This document shows, piece by piece, positions 8,933-15,863 of a stretch of 35,460 nt of DNA; the stretch's first letter is position 1, and the number at the start of each line of letters is the position of its first letter. The translations under genes were made by a program, and so were the position numbers. The stretch covers positions 1 through 35,460 of the forward strand of contig CAMNSS010000023.1 in assembly GCA_946555345.1 (NCBI GenBank), in the 5' to 3' direction. The stretch comes from an uncultured Eubacterium sp. GTDB lineage: Bacteria > Bacillota > Clostridia > Peptostreptococcales > Anaerovoracaceae. The notes beneath the pieces were generated by a model. It did not search any database. It saw nothing but the letters and a program-made list of their open reading frames with translations, and was not told the DNA's origin.

Positions 8933-9117
8933 TATAATGAACGCATATATCGGTACGGCGTTGCCGCAATGCTGCGTTCATTGAAACTCGCTTTTGAATC
9001 TTTGCTTTTACGGCATAGGGCTGCTCGTTATAATGAACGCATATATCGATACGGCGTTGCCGCAAAGAAGCATTCATTGAATCATGCACTGGCAAGCTTG
9101 CATGATATAATGAACGC
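8933..9117 (+). repeat. Palindromic repeat set A: two full 53-bp units plus a half unit
   Basis: Each full unit starts TATAATGAACGC and ends GCRTTCATTGAA, which are near-perfect inverted copies, around a conserved core TACGGCGTTGCCGCAA. Full units lie at 8933-8985 and 9029-9081, both exactly 53 bp, with starts 96 bp apart. A third TATAATGAACGC (9106-9117) closes the set. Spacers differ, but each is bounded by inverted arms, for example ATCATGC and GCATGAT around 9079-9107. A related set lies at 15102-15209. Translating the minus strand gives repeated NASLRQRR-like peptides, which I take to be an artefact. Confidence 0.85.
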
Positions 9118-9149
9118 AGAACCAAACAACACAGGAAAGGATTTTTAAC

Positions 9150-9689
9150 ATGGCACAAACAACACCAAATATGAGCGGGCTGCACCTTGCGCTCATCATC
9201 GAAGAAAGTGACGACGGATTTCACAGGGAGTCCCTCTGGTACGGCGGAACGCCGAAAAACCTGGGGCTGATGATCATCGACGTGATGAAGGATTGGTACG
9301 AGCCGAATAAAGCAGACCTCGACAGTTCCATCATCGAATACCACAAAATGCTGGAAAATGCAGATGACCTGACCTTTCAAAAGCTCGAAGGCAAGGGCTT
9401 TCATGCCAGCGGCAAAAAGATATTCGTGCAGATCAGCAATGACATAAACATCATGTTCAATTTCATCATCAATGAGATTTGCAATATCTTTGCCAAAAAC
9501 GGTGAAACGTCAGCGGACTTCAAAAGCCTGAGCGAATTTAAAGCTCACTTCACAACGGCATACGAGCTGGATGAAGGGCTGGCACAGGTACTGGATGGCG
9601 TCAACGAAGCTACGATTTCAAGAGCGCTTTACACCATAGACATAAAATACAATTTCACGGGAAGGCATTCGGGGAAGATTTTGAATTAA
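9150..9689 (+). CDS. Hypothetical protein, unrecognised family
   Basis: A 179-residue soluble protein with no signal peptide, membrane segment or cysteine motif; it has a single cysteine near position 110. The start at 9150 is supported by GGAAAGGATTTTTAAC before the ATG. Codon use resembles neighbouring genes, so it is probably real. It lies 32 bases after the palindromic repeat set and ends 32 bases before the decayed hicB. I recognise no fold; a segment around residues 88-115 (FVQISNDINIMFNF) looks like an amphipathic beta-alpha core. It is not a HicA toxin: it is too long and lacks the HicA GSH motif. Confidence 0.6.
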   Translation: MAQTTPNMSGLHLALIIEESDDGFHRESLWYGGTPKNLGLMIIDVMKDWYEPNKADLDSSIIEYHKMLENADDLTFQKLEGKGFHASGKKIFVQISNDINIMFNFIINEICNIFAKNGETSADFKSLSEFKAHFTTAYELDEGLAQVLDGVNEATISRALYTIDIKYNFTGRHSGKILN

Positions 9690-9721
9690 AATAGCCCCTG
9701 CCTTTACAGGAGGTAACTATC

Positions 9722-10115
9722 ATGTACACAAAATATTTTTACCCTGCATTCTTCCATAAAGCGGAAGAATGCGGCTTCTGAATTTCATTTCCCGGCCTTC
9801 CCGAATGTCTCACGCAAGGCGATAACATGAGCGAAGCATACGAAATGGCCATCGATGCCCTGGGGCTTGCCTTGGAAGACCGTATCAAGGAAAAGAATGT
9901 CCCCGTTCCCACTGAAATCGACGCGCTCCCCGTTGAAAAGGATTCATATACCGTAATCATCGAATTTGATCTGCTCGCGTACAGGCAGAAACACAGCTCA
10001 AAAGCAGTGAAAAAACATTATCCATCCCGCATGGCTCAATGAAGAAACCACCGCCAAGGGAATTAACTTTTCCCAGGTATTGCAAAACGGCCTAAAAATC
10101 CAGTCAGGACTATAA
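9722..10115 (+). pseudogene. hicB: Decayed HicB-family antitoxin
   Basis: A strong AGGAGGTAACTATC site precedes the ATG at 9722. The reading begins MYTKYFYPAFFHKAEECGF, then hits TGA at 9779 where HicB proteins have Trp, and resumes ISFPGLPECLTQGD and EAYEMAIDALGLALED, the classic HicB partial RNase H fold. Near 10011 one A is missing and near 10027 one G is missing. Reading across both losses recovers a ribbon-helix-helix-like tail ending near NGLKIQSGL and a TAA at 10113-10115. Restored, it would be about 131 residues, normal for HicB. No hicA toxin is found on either side. Confidence 0.8.
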
Positions 10116-10179
10116 AAGAACTTCATCTCGCTAAGGGCAAAAGATTTCATTCGTCTGGTTTTTCCAAACAAAAACGCCA

Positions 10180-10220
10180 TGTCAAAGACTTTTGACAGAC
10201 AAAGCAGGTGGTTATCATAT
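10180..10220 (+). promoter_or_regulatory. Promoter and candidate operator of the XRE regulator
   Basis: TGTCAAA (10180-10186) and TTTGACA (10191-10197) form a 7-bp inverted repeat with a four-base spacer. The right arm contains a perfect -35 TTGACA (10192-10197). A weak -10 (TCATAT, 10215-10220) lies 17 bp further. A palindrome over the -35 immediately ahead of a repressor-like gene suggests autoregulation; this is inference. Confidence 0.4.
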
Positions 10221-10254
10221 AGAATAAACCTTAGAATGAAACCGGAGGTGCGAG

Positions 10255-10839
10255 ATGGAACTTGGAACGAAAATCAAAAAATACAGGGAAGGGCAAAACC
10301 TTTCCCAAGACGAATTAGCATTAAAAATACTGGTATCGCGGCAGACGATTTCGAACTGGGAAACGAGCAAAAGCTGCCCTGACATCAAAAGCCTTGCGAT
10401 GCTCTGCAATGTCTTCCACATTTCCCTGGATGATTTCATAAACAAAGATATCCCGGAAATGCGAAGCCGGATCGATCAAGGCGAGGTAAAAAGGTTCAAT
10501 GTGATGGGATATATTTTCACGGCGGAATTGCTGCTCGTCATGGCCAGCGCTTACCCATTATTCCGCCTGGAAGGAAACATCGGCATTATCATCTGGCTGC
10601 TCATTTTCTTGATAACCTTTGGCACGGCATTCGTTATTGAACGATTCAAAAAAAATAACGATATCCAGACCTATAAGGAAATCGTGGCCTTTGTCGATGG
10701 CAAGCAATTAACCCATGATGAAGCGCAGCAGGAAATTGGCAAGCGGATGTACCAGAAAATCTTCGCGGCAATTTTGGCAGGCGTGATTGCGCTTATCGTA
10801 TGCCTGGTCACGGCGTTCATCGTGAACCATGTCATGTAG
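10255..10839 (+). CDS. XRE-family regulator with C-terminal membrane segments
   Basis: A 194-residue protein. Residues 1-60 form a Cro/C1-type helix-turn-helix (LSQDELALKILVSRQTISNW), and three hydrophobic segments follow at about 84-103, 108-128 and 169-190. Such HTH-plus-membrane proteins are common in Bacillota and are thought to couple a membrane signal to repression, but targets are usually unknown. The start is backed by CCGGAGGTGCGAG. It converges with the small toxin gene on the opposite strand, and the two share the hairpin at 10861-10902. Confidence 0.88.
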   Translation: MELGTKIKKYREGQNLSQDELALKILVSRQTISNWETSKSCPDIKSLAMLCNVFHISLDDFINKDIPEMRSRIDQGEVKRFNVMGYIFTAELLLVMASAYPLFRLEGNIGIIIWLLIFLITFGTAFVIERFKKNNDIQTYKEIVAFVDGKQLTHDEAQQEIGKRMYQKIFAAILAGVIALIVCLVTAFIVNHVM

Positions 10840-10860
10840 TTGCCCTCCACAAATAGCATG

Positions 10861-10902
10861 ATAAGCCCACCTGCATCCACTAGGATGACAAGGTAGGCTT
10901 AT
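10861..10902 (+). terminator. Hairpin between XRE gene and small toxin gene
   Basis: ATAAGCCCACCT (10861-10872) pairs with AGGTAGGCTTAT (10891-10902) with one mismatch, and the interior adds a CATCC/GGATG stem. A TTTATTTT run follows in the plus direction, so it can terminate the XRE transcript. On the minus strand it lies just after the toxin stop and could form the 3' structure of the toxin mRNA. Confidence 0.7.
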
Positions 10903-10998
10903 TTATTTTCGCTTGTTGTTCCTATCTATATAGGCAAGCAATACAATGAGAAACGTTCCCAAAAGAATCAACAGTGTTAAGACCTCGTATGTACTCAT
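10903..10998 (-). CDS. Putative holin-like toxin, 31 residues (type I toxin)
   Basis: The ATG at 10998-10996 opens a 31-codon frame that starts MSTYEVLTLL and ends YIDRNNKRK, with one central membrane helix and a charged C-terminus. This is the pattern of the putative holin-like toxin (Hol_Tox/TxpA/Fst-like) peptides of Bacillota, which depolarise membranes when over-expressed. AGGGAGG lies eight bases before the ATG. The Shine-Dalgarno is sequestered in a 7-bp hairpin (11007-11013 with 11028-11034), as expected for a type I toxin whose translation is held off. Assignment rests on the peptide pattern and RNA structure; the antisense RNA itself is not proven. Confidence 0.72.
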   Translation of the reverse strand: MSTYEVLTLLILLGTFLIVLLAYIDRNNKRK

Positions 10999-11006
10999 AT
11001 GCACCA

Positions 11007-11034
11007 CCTCCCTTCTTTCGTGAAGTTAGGGAGG
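11007..11034 (-). promoter_or_regulatory. Shine-Dalgarno-sequestering hairpin of the small toxin mRNA
   Basis: On the minus strand CCTCCCT (11034-11028) pairs perfectly with AGGGAGG (11013-11007) across a 14-base loop. The second arm is the ribosome site of the toxin gene, so folding would block translation. Such structures are typical of type I toxin mRNAs. Confidence 0.7.
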
Positions 11035-11068
11035 CTGCCACCTTGCAACACGGTCGCTCCATATTGAC

Positions 11069-11096
11069 AATATAACATAAATTTTATTACTAACAA
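11069..11096 (-). promoter_or_regulatory. Likely promoter of the small toxin mRNA
   Basis: On the minus strand TTGTTA (11096-11091) and TATATT (11074-11069) are separated by 16 bp. The predicted start near 11062 gives a leader of about 64 bases that includes the sequestering hairpin. Confidence 0.5.
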
Positions 11097-11161
11097 TATT
11101 CATCAGGCAAGAGAAATCAGACCCTCCGAAGATATAAATATATAAGTTTCCGAACCTTTAT

Positions 11162-11214
11162 AAAAAAAATCCCTGTCAAACAGCCAATTTTGGCGTTTCA
11201 CAGGGATTTTTTTA
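11162..11214. terminator. Bidirectional terminator downstream of popT
   Basis: An AAAAAAATCCCTGT arm pairs with ACAGGGATTTTTTT across a loop of about 23 bases. A- and T-tracts on both sides make it work in either direction. It sits just after the stop of the minus-strand DUF368 gene. Confidence 0.85.
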
Positions 11215-11218
11215 ATCT

Positions 11219-12022
11219 TTATGCTTCCTTTTTCGAAAGATACAGAATCGCAAAGAATCCTGCGATAAAGGTCACGATGCACGGGATAATTTCAGAACCC
11301 TTCGGGATGCCCGGGCAAACCTCCGGCAGAGAACCCAGCACAAACCCCAAGATCATCAGGTACGTCGGCCGCGGAAAGAGCGTCATCGCTTTTTCCAAAA
11401 CCTTAGCGGTTAAAACCACGCCCAGCAAAATTCCGACCGCAAGCGGAATCAAGTACGGCAGATACACTTCGCTGAGCGCTTTCATCGTTTCATCGTAAAG
11501 CCCTAGGAGAAGGAGCAGGTATGACCCGCTAATTCCCGGAAGAATCAAGGCAACCGCAGCGATAAATCCGGCTAATATCAAGACAAAGATGCCCTGCACC
11601 CCGCTTTGCGTGCTTTCCTCCGCAGCATCCAGCGGGAGGAAGGAAATCGCTAGGACGATAACCGCCCCTGCGACGACGTAAAACAAGCTGTTCCAAGTAA
11701 ATTTCTTCACCTGCGCTTTGCCAAAAATAAGGGGAACGCCGCCGATGACCGCACCCATAAAACAGAACAAGGTCGGATACGGATGGTTTTCCATCAGGTA
11801 CAGCAGCGGTTTTGAAAACAAAAATATCCCCAACGCGCCCCCTGCCGCTACCAAAAGCAAAAACTGAAAGCTTTCCCGCTTGTGTTTCATAAATGAGCTG
11901 ACCGACGTTATCAGCTTGTCGTATATGCCTAAGATCATCGCCATCGACCCCCCGCTGACGCCCGGGATGATCATGCTTCCGCCTATGAGCAAGCCTTTGA
12001 TTATAATCAGTATGTTCTTCAA
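11219..12022 (-). CDS. popT: PopT-type undecaprenyl-phosphate translocase (DUF368)
   Basis: A 267-residue integral membrane protein with about eight to nine hydrophobic segments. It shows the DUF368 signature twice as an internal repeat: IIPGVSGGSMAMILGIYD near the N-terminus and LILPGISGSYLLLLLGLYD in the second half. DUF368 proteins have been shown to return undecaprenyl phosphate across the membrane for reuse in wall-polymer synthesis, alongside DedA-type UptA. The gene begins six bases after the stop of the acyl-CoA ligase on the same strand, so they are likely co-transcribed, though no functional link is obvious. A strong terminator follows. Confidence 0.9.
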   Translation of the reverse strand: MKNILIIIKGLLIGGSMIIPGVSGGSMAMILGIYDKLITSVSSFMKHKRESFQFLLLVAAGGALGIFLFSKPLLYLMENHPYPTLFCFMGAVIGGVPLIFGKAQVKKFTWNSLFYVVAGAVIVLAISFLPLDAAEESTQSGVQGIFVLILAGFIAAVALILPGISGSYLLLLLGLYDETMKALSEVYLPYLIPLAVGILLGVVLTAKVLEKAMTLFPRPTYLMILGFVLGSLPEVCPGIPKGSEIIPCIVTFIAGFFAILYLSKKEA

Positions 12023-12028
12023 TTTATC

Positions 12029-13747
12029 CTACCCCTTCTTTTGCTCCTCTTCCTCCAATACGCGGTATGCCACCTTTCCGACCAGCGTCTTCGGCATATC
12101 GTTCCGAAACTCAATGTCATACGGCATGGCATATTTGGCGATGTGCTTTTTACAGTATTCCATAAGCTCCTGCTTCACTGCCTCCGACGCTGCCACGCCG
12201 GCTGCAAGCTTTACAAAAGCTTTGACCTTTTGCATTTTATAAGCATCGGGAACGCCGATCACGCAGCTCATCTGCACAAAGTCATGCGCGTCCAGAATGT
12301 TCTCAAGCTGCCCCGGATATACATTGTAGCCGGACGATACGATCATGCGCTTTGCCCTGCCTTTGAAATATACAAATCCTTGCTCATCCATGATGCCCAA
12401 ATCGCCGGTATAAACCCAGGTCAATCCGTCATCGTGCGTGCGCAGCGTCTGCTTGGTTTCCTCCGGCTTATTCATATATTCCGCCATGACGGTCGGTCCG
12501 GACAGGAGAATCTCCCCTTCCTGCCCGTAGGGAAGCTCCTCATCGGTATCCGGCTTTACAATTTTTATATAGGTGTCAGGGAAAGGCAGTCCGATGCTGC
12601 CTTCCTTGGACATATGGGACGGCGTCAGGCAGCAGGCCGTAACGGTTTCAGTCGTTCCGTACCCTTCCCGCACCTGGACGGTCGCCCTATGGTCGTATAA
12701 AAACCGGTCAAATTTCTTTTTCAGCTCAATGGAAAGCGAATCGCCGCCCGAAAAAACGCCTTTCAGGCAACTGAGATCCGCGCCGTTCATCGATGACAGC
12801 CCTAAAAGCGCTTCATACAGGGTCGGTACGCCCGCAATGAAGTTACAGCGGTACTTTACGATCTGTTTCGCATAGCTTTCCGGCGTAAACCGAGGAACGA
12901 GAATACACCTGCCGCCCTGTGAAAGCATGGTGTGAATGCACACGCCCAAGCCAAATCCGTGAAACAAAGGCATGGCGGCAAGCATTTTATCGCCGGGGCG
13001 GAACATCGGGTTTGCCGCAATCACCTGTTGCCCCAATGCGTTAAAGTTTTTGTTCGTCAACACGATTCCCTTGGTCGTGCCTGTCGTCCCGCCGGAATAG
13101 AGGATCACGGCAGGGTCATCACCGCTCCGCTCCACTTTATAATTATAAAAGCAATGCTTGCTCATTTTCATGAAATCCTTCCAGCGGATCACCGGGGCAT
13201 CGTCAGGGATTTTTTCGATTTTGCGTCCCTCCGTAAGCATATACCCTGCTTTGATCGGTTTGGAAAGCTCGTCCCGTATGCTAGCGATGATGATGTTGAC
13301 AACCTTCGTGTTCGTCCGGATTCGTTCAAATTTATGGTAAAACTGATCCAAGGTGATCGCCGTGATGCTTTCGGAATCGTTTAAGTAAAATTCAATTTCC
13401 TTTTCCGCCGAGAGCGGATGAATCATGTTCGCAATGCCGCCCACCAGGTTCACGGCGTAAAACAGGTAAATGGCCTGCGGGCAATTCGGCATGGCGATGG
13501 TTACTTTATCCCCTTCCCTGATCCCAATCGTTTTCAGCGCTTTGGCACAGGTTTCGATTCCTTTCATCAGATTTTGGTAAGTTGTGGATTTTCCCATAAA
13601 GTCAAAAGCAACCGCATCGGGATACGCCTCCGCCATGCGGCTTACTGCTTCAAACATAGACCCTTCGAAATATTCCAAATGCATGGGGACATCGCCCAAA
13701 TAATCCTCCCATGGTGTTTTAACGGTATTTTCCTGTCGCTTCCTCAT
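12029..13747 (-). CDS. AMP-dependent fatty/organic acid CoA ligase
   Basis: A 572-residue adenylate-forming enzyme that activates a carboxylic acid to acyl-AMP and then acyl-CoA. Core motifs are in order: YSGGTTGTTKG (about 217-227), EGYGTTE (about 375), YTGDLG (about 458), RAKRMIVSSGYNVYP (about 480) and the catalytic Lys in LVGKVAYR near the C-terminus. The start was set at the ATG at 13747, preceded by GAGGAGATTTACG; an in-frame ATG at 13768 adds seven residues with a poorer site. The sequence resembles long-chain and medium-chain acyl-CoA synthetases, but the substrate cannot be read directly. It is followed at six bases by popT. Confidence 0.92.
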   Translation of the reverse strand: MRKRQENTVKTPWEDYLGDVPMHLEYFEGSMFEAVSRMAEAYPDAVAFDFMGKSTTYQNLMKGIETCAKALKTIGIREGDKVTIAMPNCPQAIYLFYAVNLVGGIANMIHPLSAEKEIEFYLNDSESITAITLDQFYHKFERIRTNTKVVNIIIASIRDELSKPIKAGYMLTEGRKIEKIPDDAPVIRWKDFMKMSKHCFYNYKVERSGDDPAVILYSGGTTGTTKGIVLTNKNFNALGQQVIAANPMFRPGDKMLAAMPLFHGFGLGVCIHTMLSQGGRCILVPRFTPESYAKQIVKYRCNFIAGVPTLYEALLGLSSMNGADLSCLKGVFSGGDSLSIELKKKFDRFLYDHRATVQVREGYGTTETVTACCLTPSHMSKEGSIGLPFPDTYIKIVKPDTDEELPYGQEGEILLSGPTVMAEYMNKPEETKQTLRTHDDGLTWVYTGDLGIMDEQGFVYFKGRAKRMIVSSGYNVYPGQLENILDAHDFVQMSCVIGVPDAYKMQKVKAFVKLAAGVAASEAVKQELMEYCKKHIAKYAMPYDIEFRNDMPKTLVGKVAYRVLEEEEQKKG

Positions 13748-14124
13748 CGTAAATCTCCTCGTTTTCATGTTATGTAAACGCCTTCCTGTTTGTGCCTTGC
13801 GTTTTTATTCTAATCCTAACAATGGAGGGCGATTCATATGCCATCCCGATTGTTGAAAGATTTAGCTTTTATCCTTCCAATGCCGCGATATCGCCGAAAC
13901 TGCCGCCATCCCGCCTTACCAAAAGAACCATCCATCCCGCACCAGGCAGACCATTAGCCTTGCAGAAAAACTTTCCAGGTAAGTGGCGGAACTTGGATTT
14001 ATCCCGCACGGCAGGCCGTCAGCCTTTCTTGCATCGGTTGAACAGCAATCCTCGCCTGCGTCAGCTTAACAACCTATTTCGCCTGCGTTCACTGAACCCT
14101 CTTCTTCATCTGTACTAATTCAGA
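13748..14124. other. Gene-poor interval upstream of the acyl-CoA ligase
   Basis: About 377 bases. A 39-codon plus-strand frame at 13838-13957 (starting MPSRLLKDLAF) has a good GGAGGG site but an unconvincing Arg/Pro/His-rich composition; I do not call it a gene. A longer plus-strand frame at 13792-14118 has no ribosome site and similar composition. No clear promoter or terminator was found. Confidence 0.4.
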
Positions 14125-15024
14125 TTAGTTAATCCGCTCTTTTTCTTTATCCAAACCGGCCGCATCCTTTAGCGGCCGCTCCAAAAGCTCGGGGTTTTCC
14201 AAAAGCCTGCAAAACAGCTTGACCGTTTTCGCATAATAATACCCGTCGGCAATCCGCTCGTCTATCGTAAGGCCTAGATCGACGCTGTCCTTCATTTCAA
14301 TATTGCCCGCTTCATCGTAAAACGGCCGCCGCTTTATCTCGCCAATGGCACAGAAAATAGAATTTGTCCCCCAATTCGTCAAATGGTGGTAGGCGGATTT
14401 CAGCCCGATCGAGCCCAGATTGGAAAGCACCACGGATGAATAATACGGATCTGCCTCGATCAACGCTTGCGGCACTTTTCCATGTCGATCCAGAAAACAT
14501 ATGAAGCGCACAAGAGCCTTCGTTAAGAAACGCGGCAGCTTTTGCAAAATCTCCATGCTGTTTGTAGTCGATTCCTTTTCCCCGCCCCTGCGCCCGGATA
14601 CCTGGCGGAATATCTCATCGTGAATGGTATCGATATTATCCTCGCCTGTCGCATGGATAAACGCCAGCGCTTCGCCGCCGCTGTCGGAAAAGACAGTTTT
14701 AATCACAAAGGCAGCTGAAATTTCGTTTCTCTGGTACATATTTTTATTGGCAATGAAACGGTTCATCTTCGGCCGCAGCGTAATGGTTTTTAGCAGGGCG
14801 GTCACAACGAGCTGAAACAGGTTATAGCGGTACGCCGGATTTAATGCGTTTTTCTTTTCCAAATACCGGTTGACATTTGCCAAGTCGATGCGCTCGCTGA
14901 TAAATGCTTCATTGTCACAGCGATTCGGGTATATTATCGGCATGATGAAGTGCATCGCGTCAATATCGCGCAGCAAAACGCCATCCCGTCTGTCGCCAAA
15001 CCTCTTTTTCGTATCCCCTACCAT
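14125..15024 (-). CDS. E2-like (CAT fold) acyltransferase protein lacking the catalytic His
   Basis: A 299-residue protein resembling the catalytic domain of 2-oxo acid dehydrogenase E2 and chloramphenicol acetyltransferase, without lipoyl or subunit-binding domains. Recognisable blocks are YNLFQLVVTALLKT (about 67-80), SSVVLSNLGSIG (about 196-207) and the C-terminal LTIDERIADG (252-261). In true E2 enzymes the last block reads DHRxxDG with His as general base; here that position is Glu (E256), while D260 and G261 remain. A strong AGGAGAAAGGGAT site supports the start. It may be a non-classical acyltransferase or a binding protein. It lies upstream of the acyl-CoA ligase on the same strand, separated by 377 bases. 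Confidence 0.75.
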   Translation of the reverse strand: MVGDTKKRFGDRRDGVLLRDIDAMHFIMPIIYPNRCDNEAFISERIDLANVNRYLEKKNALNPAYRYNLFQLVVTALLKTITLRPKMNRFIANKNMYQRNEISAAFVIKTVFSDSGGEALAFIHATGEDNIDTIHDEIFRQVSGRRGGEKESTTNSMEILQKLPRFLTKALVRFICFLDRHGKVPQALIEADPYYSSVVLSNLGSIGLKSAYHHLTNWGTNSIFCAIGEIKRRPFYDEAGNIEMKDSVDLGLTIDERIADGYYYAKTVKLFCRLLENPELLERPLKDAAGLDKEKERIN

Positions 15025-15101
15025 ATCCCTTTCTCCTATTTTTGATCCATAAATGTTTGTTTTTCTTACAGTAACGCCCAGTAATGCTATGAAAATGCCC
15101 A

Positions 15102-15209
15102 GCGTTCATTGTAACGAGCAAGTTTGCCCCCTTTGGGGCAAATTGCAATTGCGAGTTTCATTGAACGCTTCCTTGCGGCAGCGCCGTAAGAATCAATGCG
15201 TTCATTATA
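15102..15209 (-). repeat. Palindromic repeat set B: one full 53-bp unit plus a half unit
   Basis: On the minus strand a full unit runs from 15209 to 15157 (53 bp). It has the same TATAATGAACGC start, TACGGCGCTGCCGCAA core and GCGTTCAATGAA end as set A. A half unit (ACAATGAACGC) follows at 15113-15102, again exactly 96 bp from the first start. The spacer holds a strong 8-bp hairpin, TTTGCCCC with GGGGCAAA (15123-15142). Flanks ACTCGC and GCTCGTTA are shared with set A. Confidence 0.85.
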
Positions 15210-15213
15210 ACAC

Positions 15214-15863
15214 AAATACTTCTCATATTATACCATTTTATTTCATGAAAATACGCTCAGAAAAAATCAGAGAGATTAGCTTTGCCCGGCTGCAAGCCTT
15301 TACACAAAACCAATCCCACAAATAGAAAAAGCGTCCTGAATGAAAAGCGCCCCTCATTCAGAAATAGCCCTTATAAGAAAAAGAAGGCTTTTGCACGAAA
15401 CTAGGCGATGGCGTTCGGGCCGGAATCGGAAATCCAAACTAGCCACCCAAACGAAAACAGCTTTTCCCTAAAAAATGCAAAAAACATTGTTTTCAGGGAA
15501 TTTGTTCAAAAATCCAGCGAAAAACAGGCAAAAACGAACCAAAATCACACTGAAATAAAAAAGATTCTCTCAGATTTTCAAAAAAGAACATTTATAGAGA
15601 AATTTACTCAATTTTTCTCTTATTTGAAGGAAAATGGAATGAATCAAGAGAAAACGGCCTGCCTTTGCATAAAACAACAATCAAAAACATTTGCTTTTCC
15701 CTGAAAAAGCGGTTTTCGAGGACAGTTCAGAGAATCACGCCCCACTCATTCCCCGCAAAAAGCCATTTTCCGCGAAAATCACTTCCGGGCGTCCCCATAC
15801 GTCCCGAAACAAAAACGACTGCGGCGGCGGCTATGCATATGTACAAAAACTTATGCTAAAAAA
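15214..15863. other. 650-base stretch without a recognisable gene
   Basis: This A-rich (plus strand) interval lies between repeat set B and the stop of the small membrane protein gene. A 98-codon plus-strand frame at 15408-15704 has no ribosome site and a Lys/Gln/Asn-rich composition unlike neighbouring genes. An 8-bp hairpin, CTGAATGA with TCATTCAG, lies at 15336-15361 without a T-run. TTCCCTRAAAA-like words occur at about 15466, inverted at about 15491, and at about 15697. No promoter, RNA gene or mobile element was recognised. Confidence 0.45.

Noticed and set aside
8933-9117. CRISPR array
   Set aside because: Only two full repeats, unequal spacing to the third, repeats longer than typical with inverted ends, and no cas genes nearby.
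8784-9404. Minus-strand 206-codon frame with repeated NASLRQRR..CVHY peptides
   Set aside because: The peptide repeats come from translating the palindromic units. The frame overlaps rarA and the orphan gene on the other strand and has no ribosome site.
13792-14118. Plus-strand 108-codon frame between the E2-like gene and the acyl-CoA ligase
   Set aside because: Arg/Pro/Leu-rich low-information sequence with no ribosome site and no family resemblance.
15053-15325. Plus-strand 90-codon frame across repeat set B
   Set aside because: It reads through the same palindrome and its composition is not protein-like; no ribosome site.
15408-15704. Plus-strand 98-codon frame in the A-rich stretch
   Set aside because: No ribosome site, Lys/Gln/Asn-rich composition and no recognisable domain; more likely chance in A-rich DNA.
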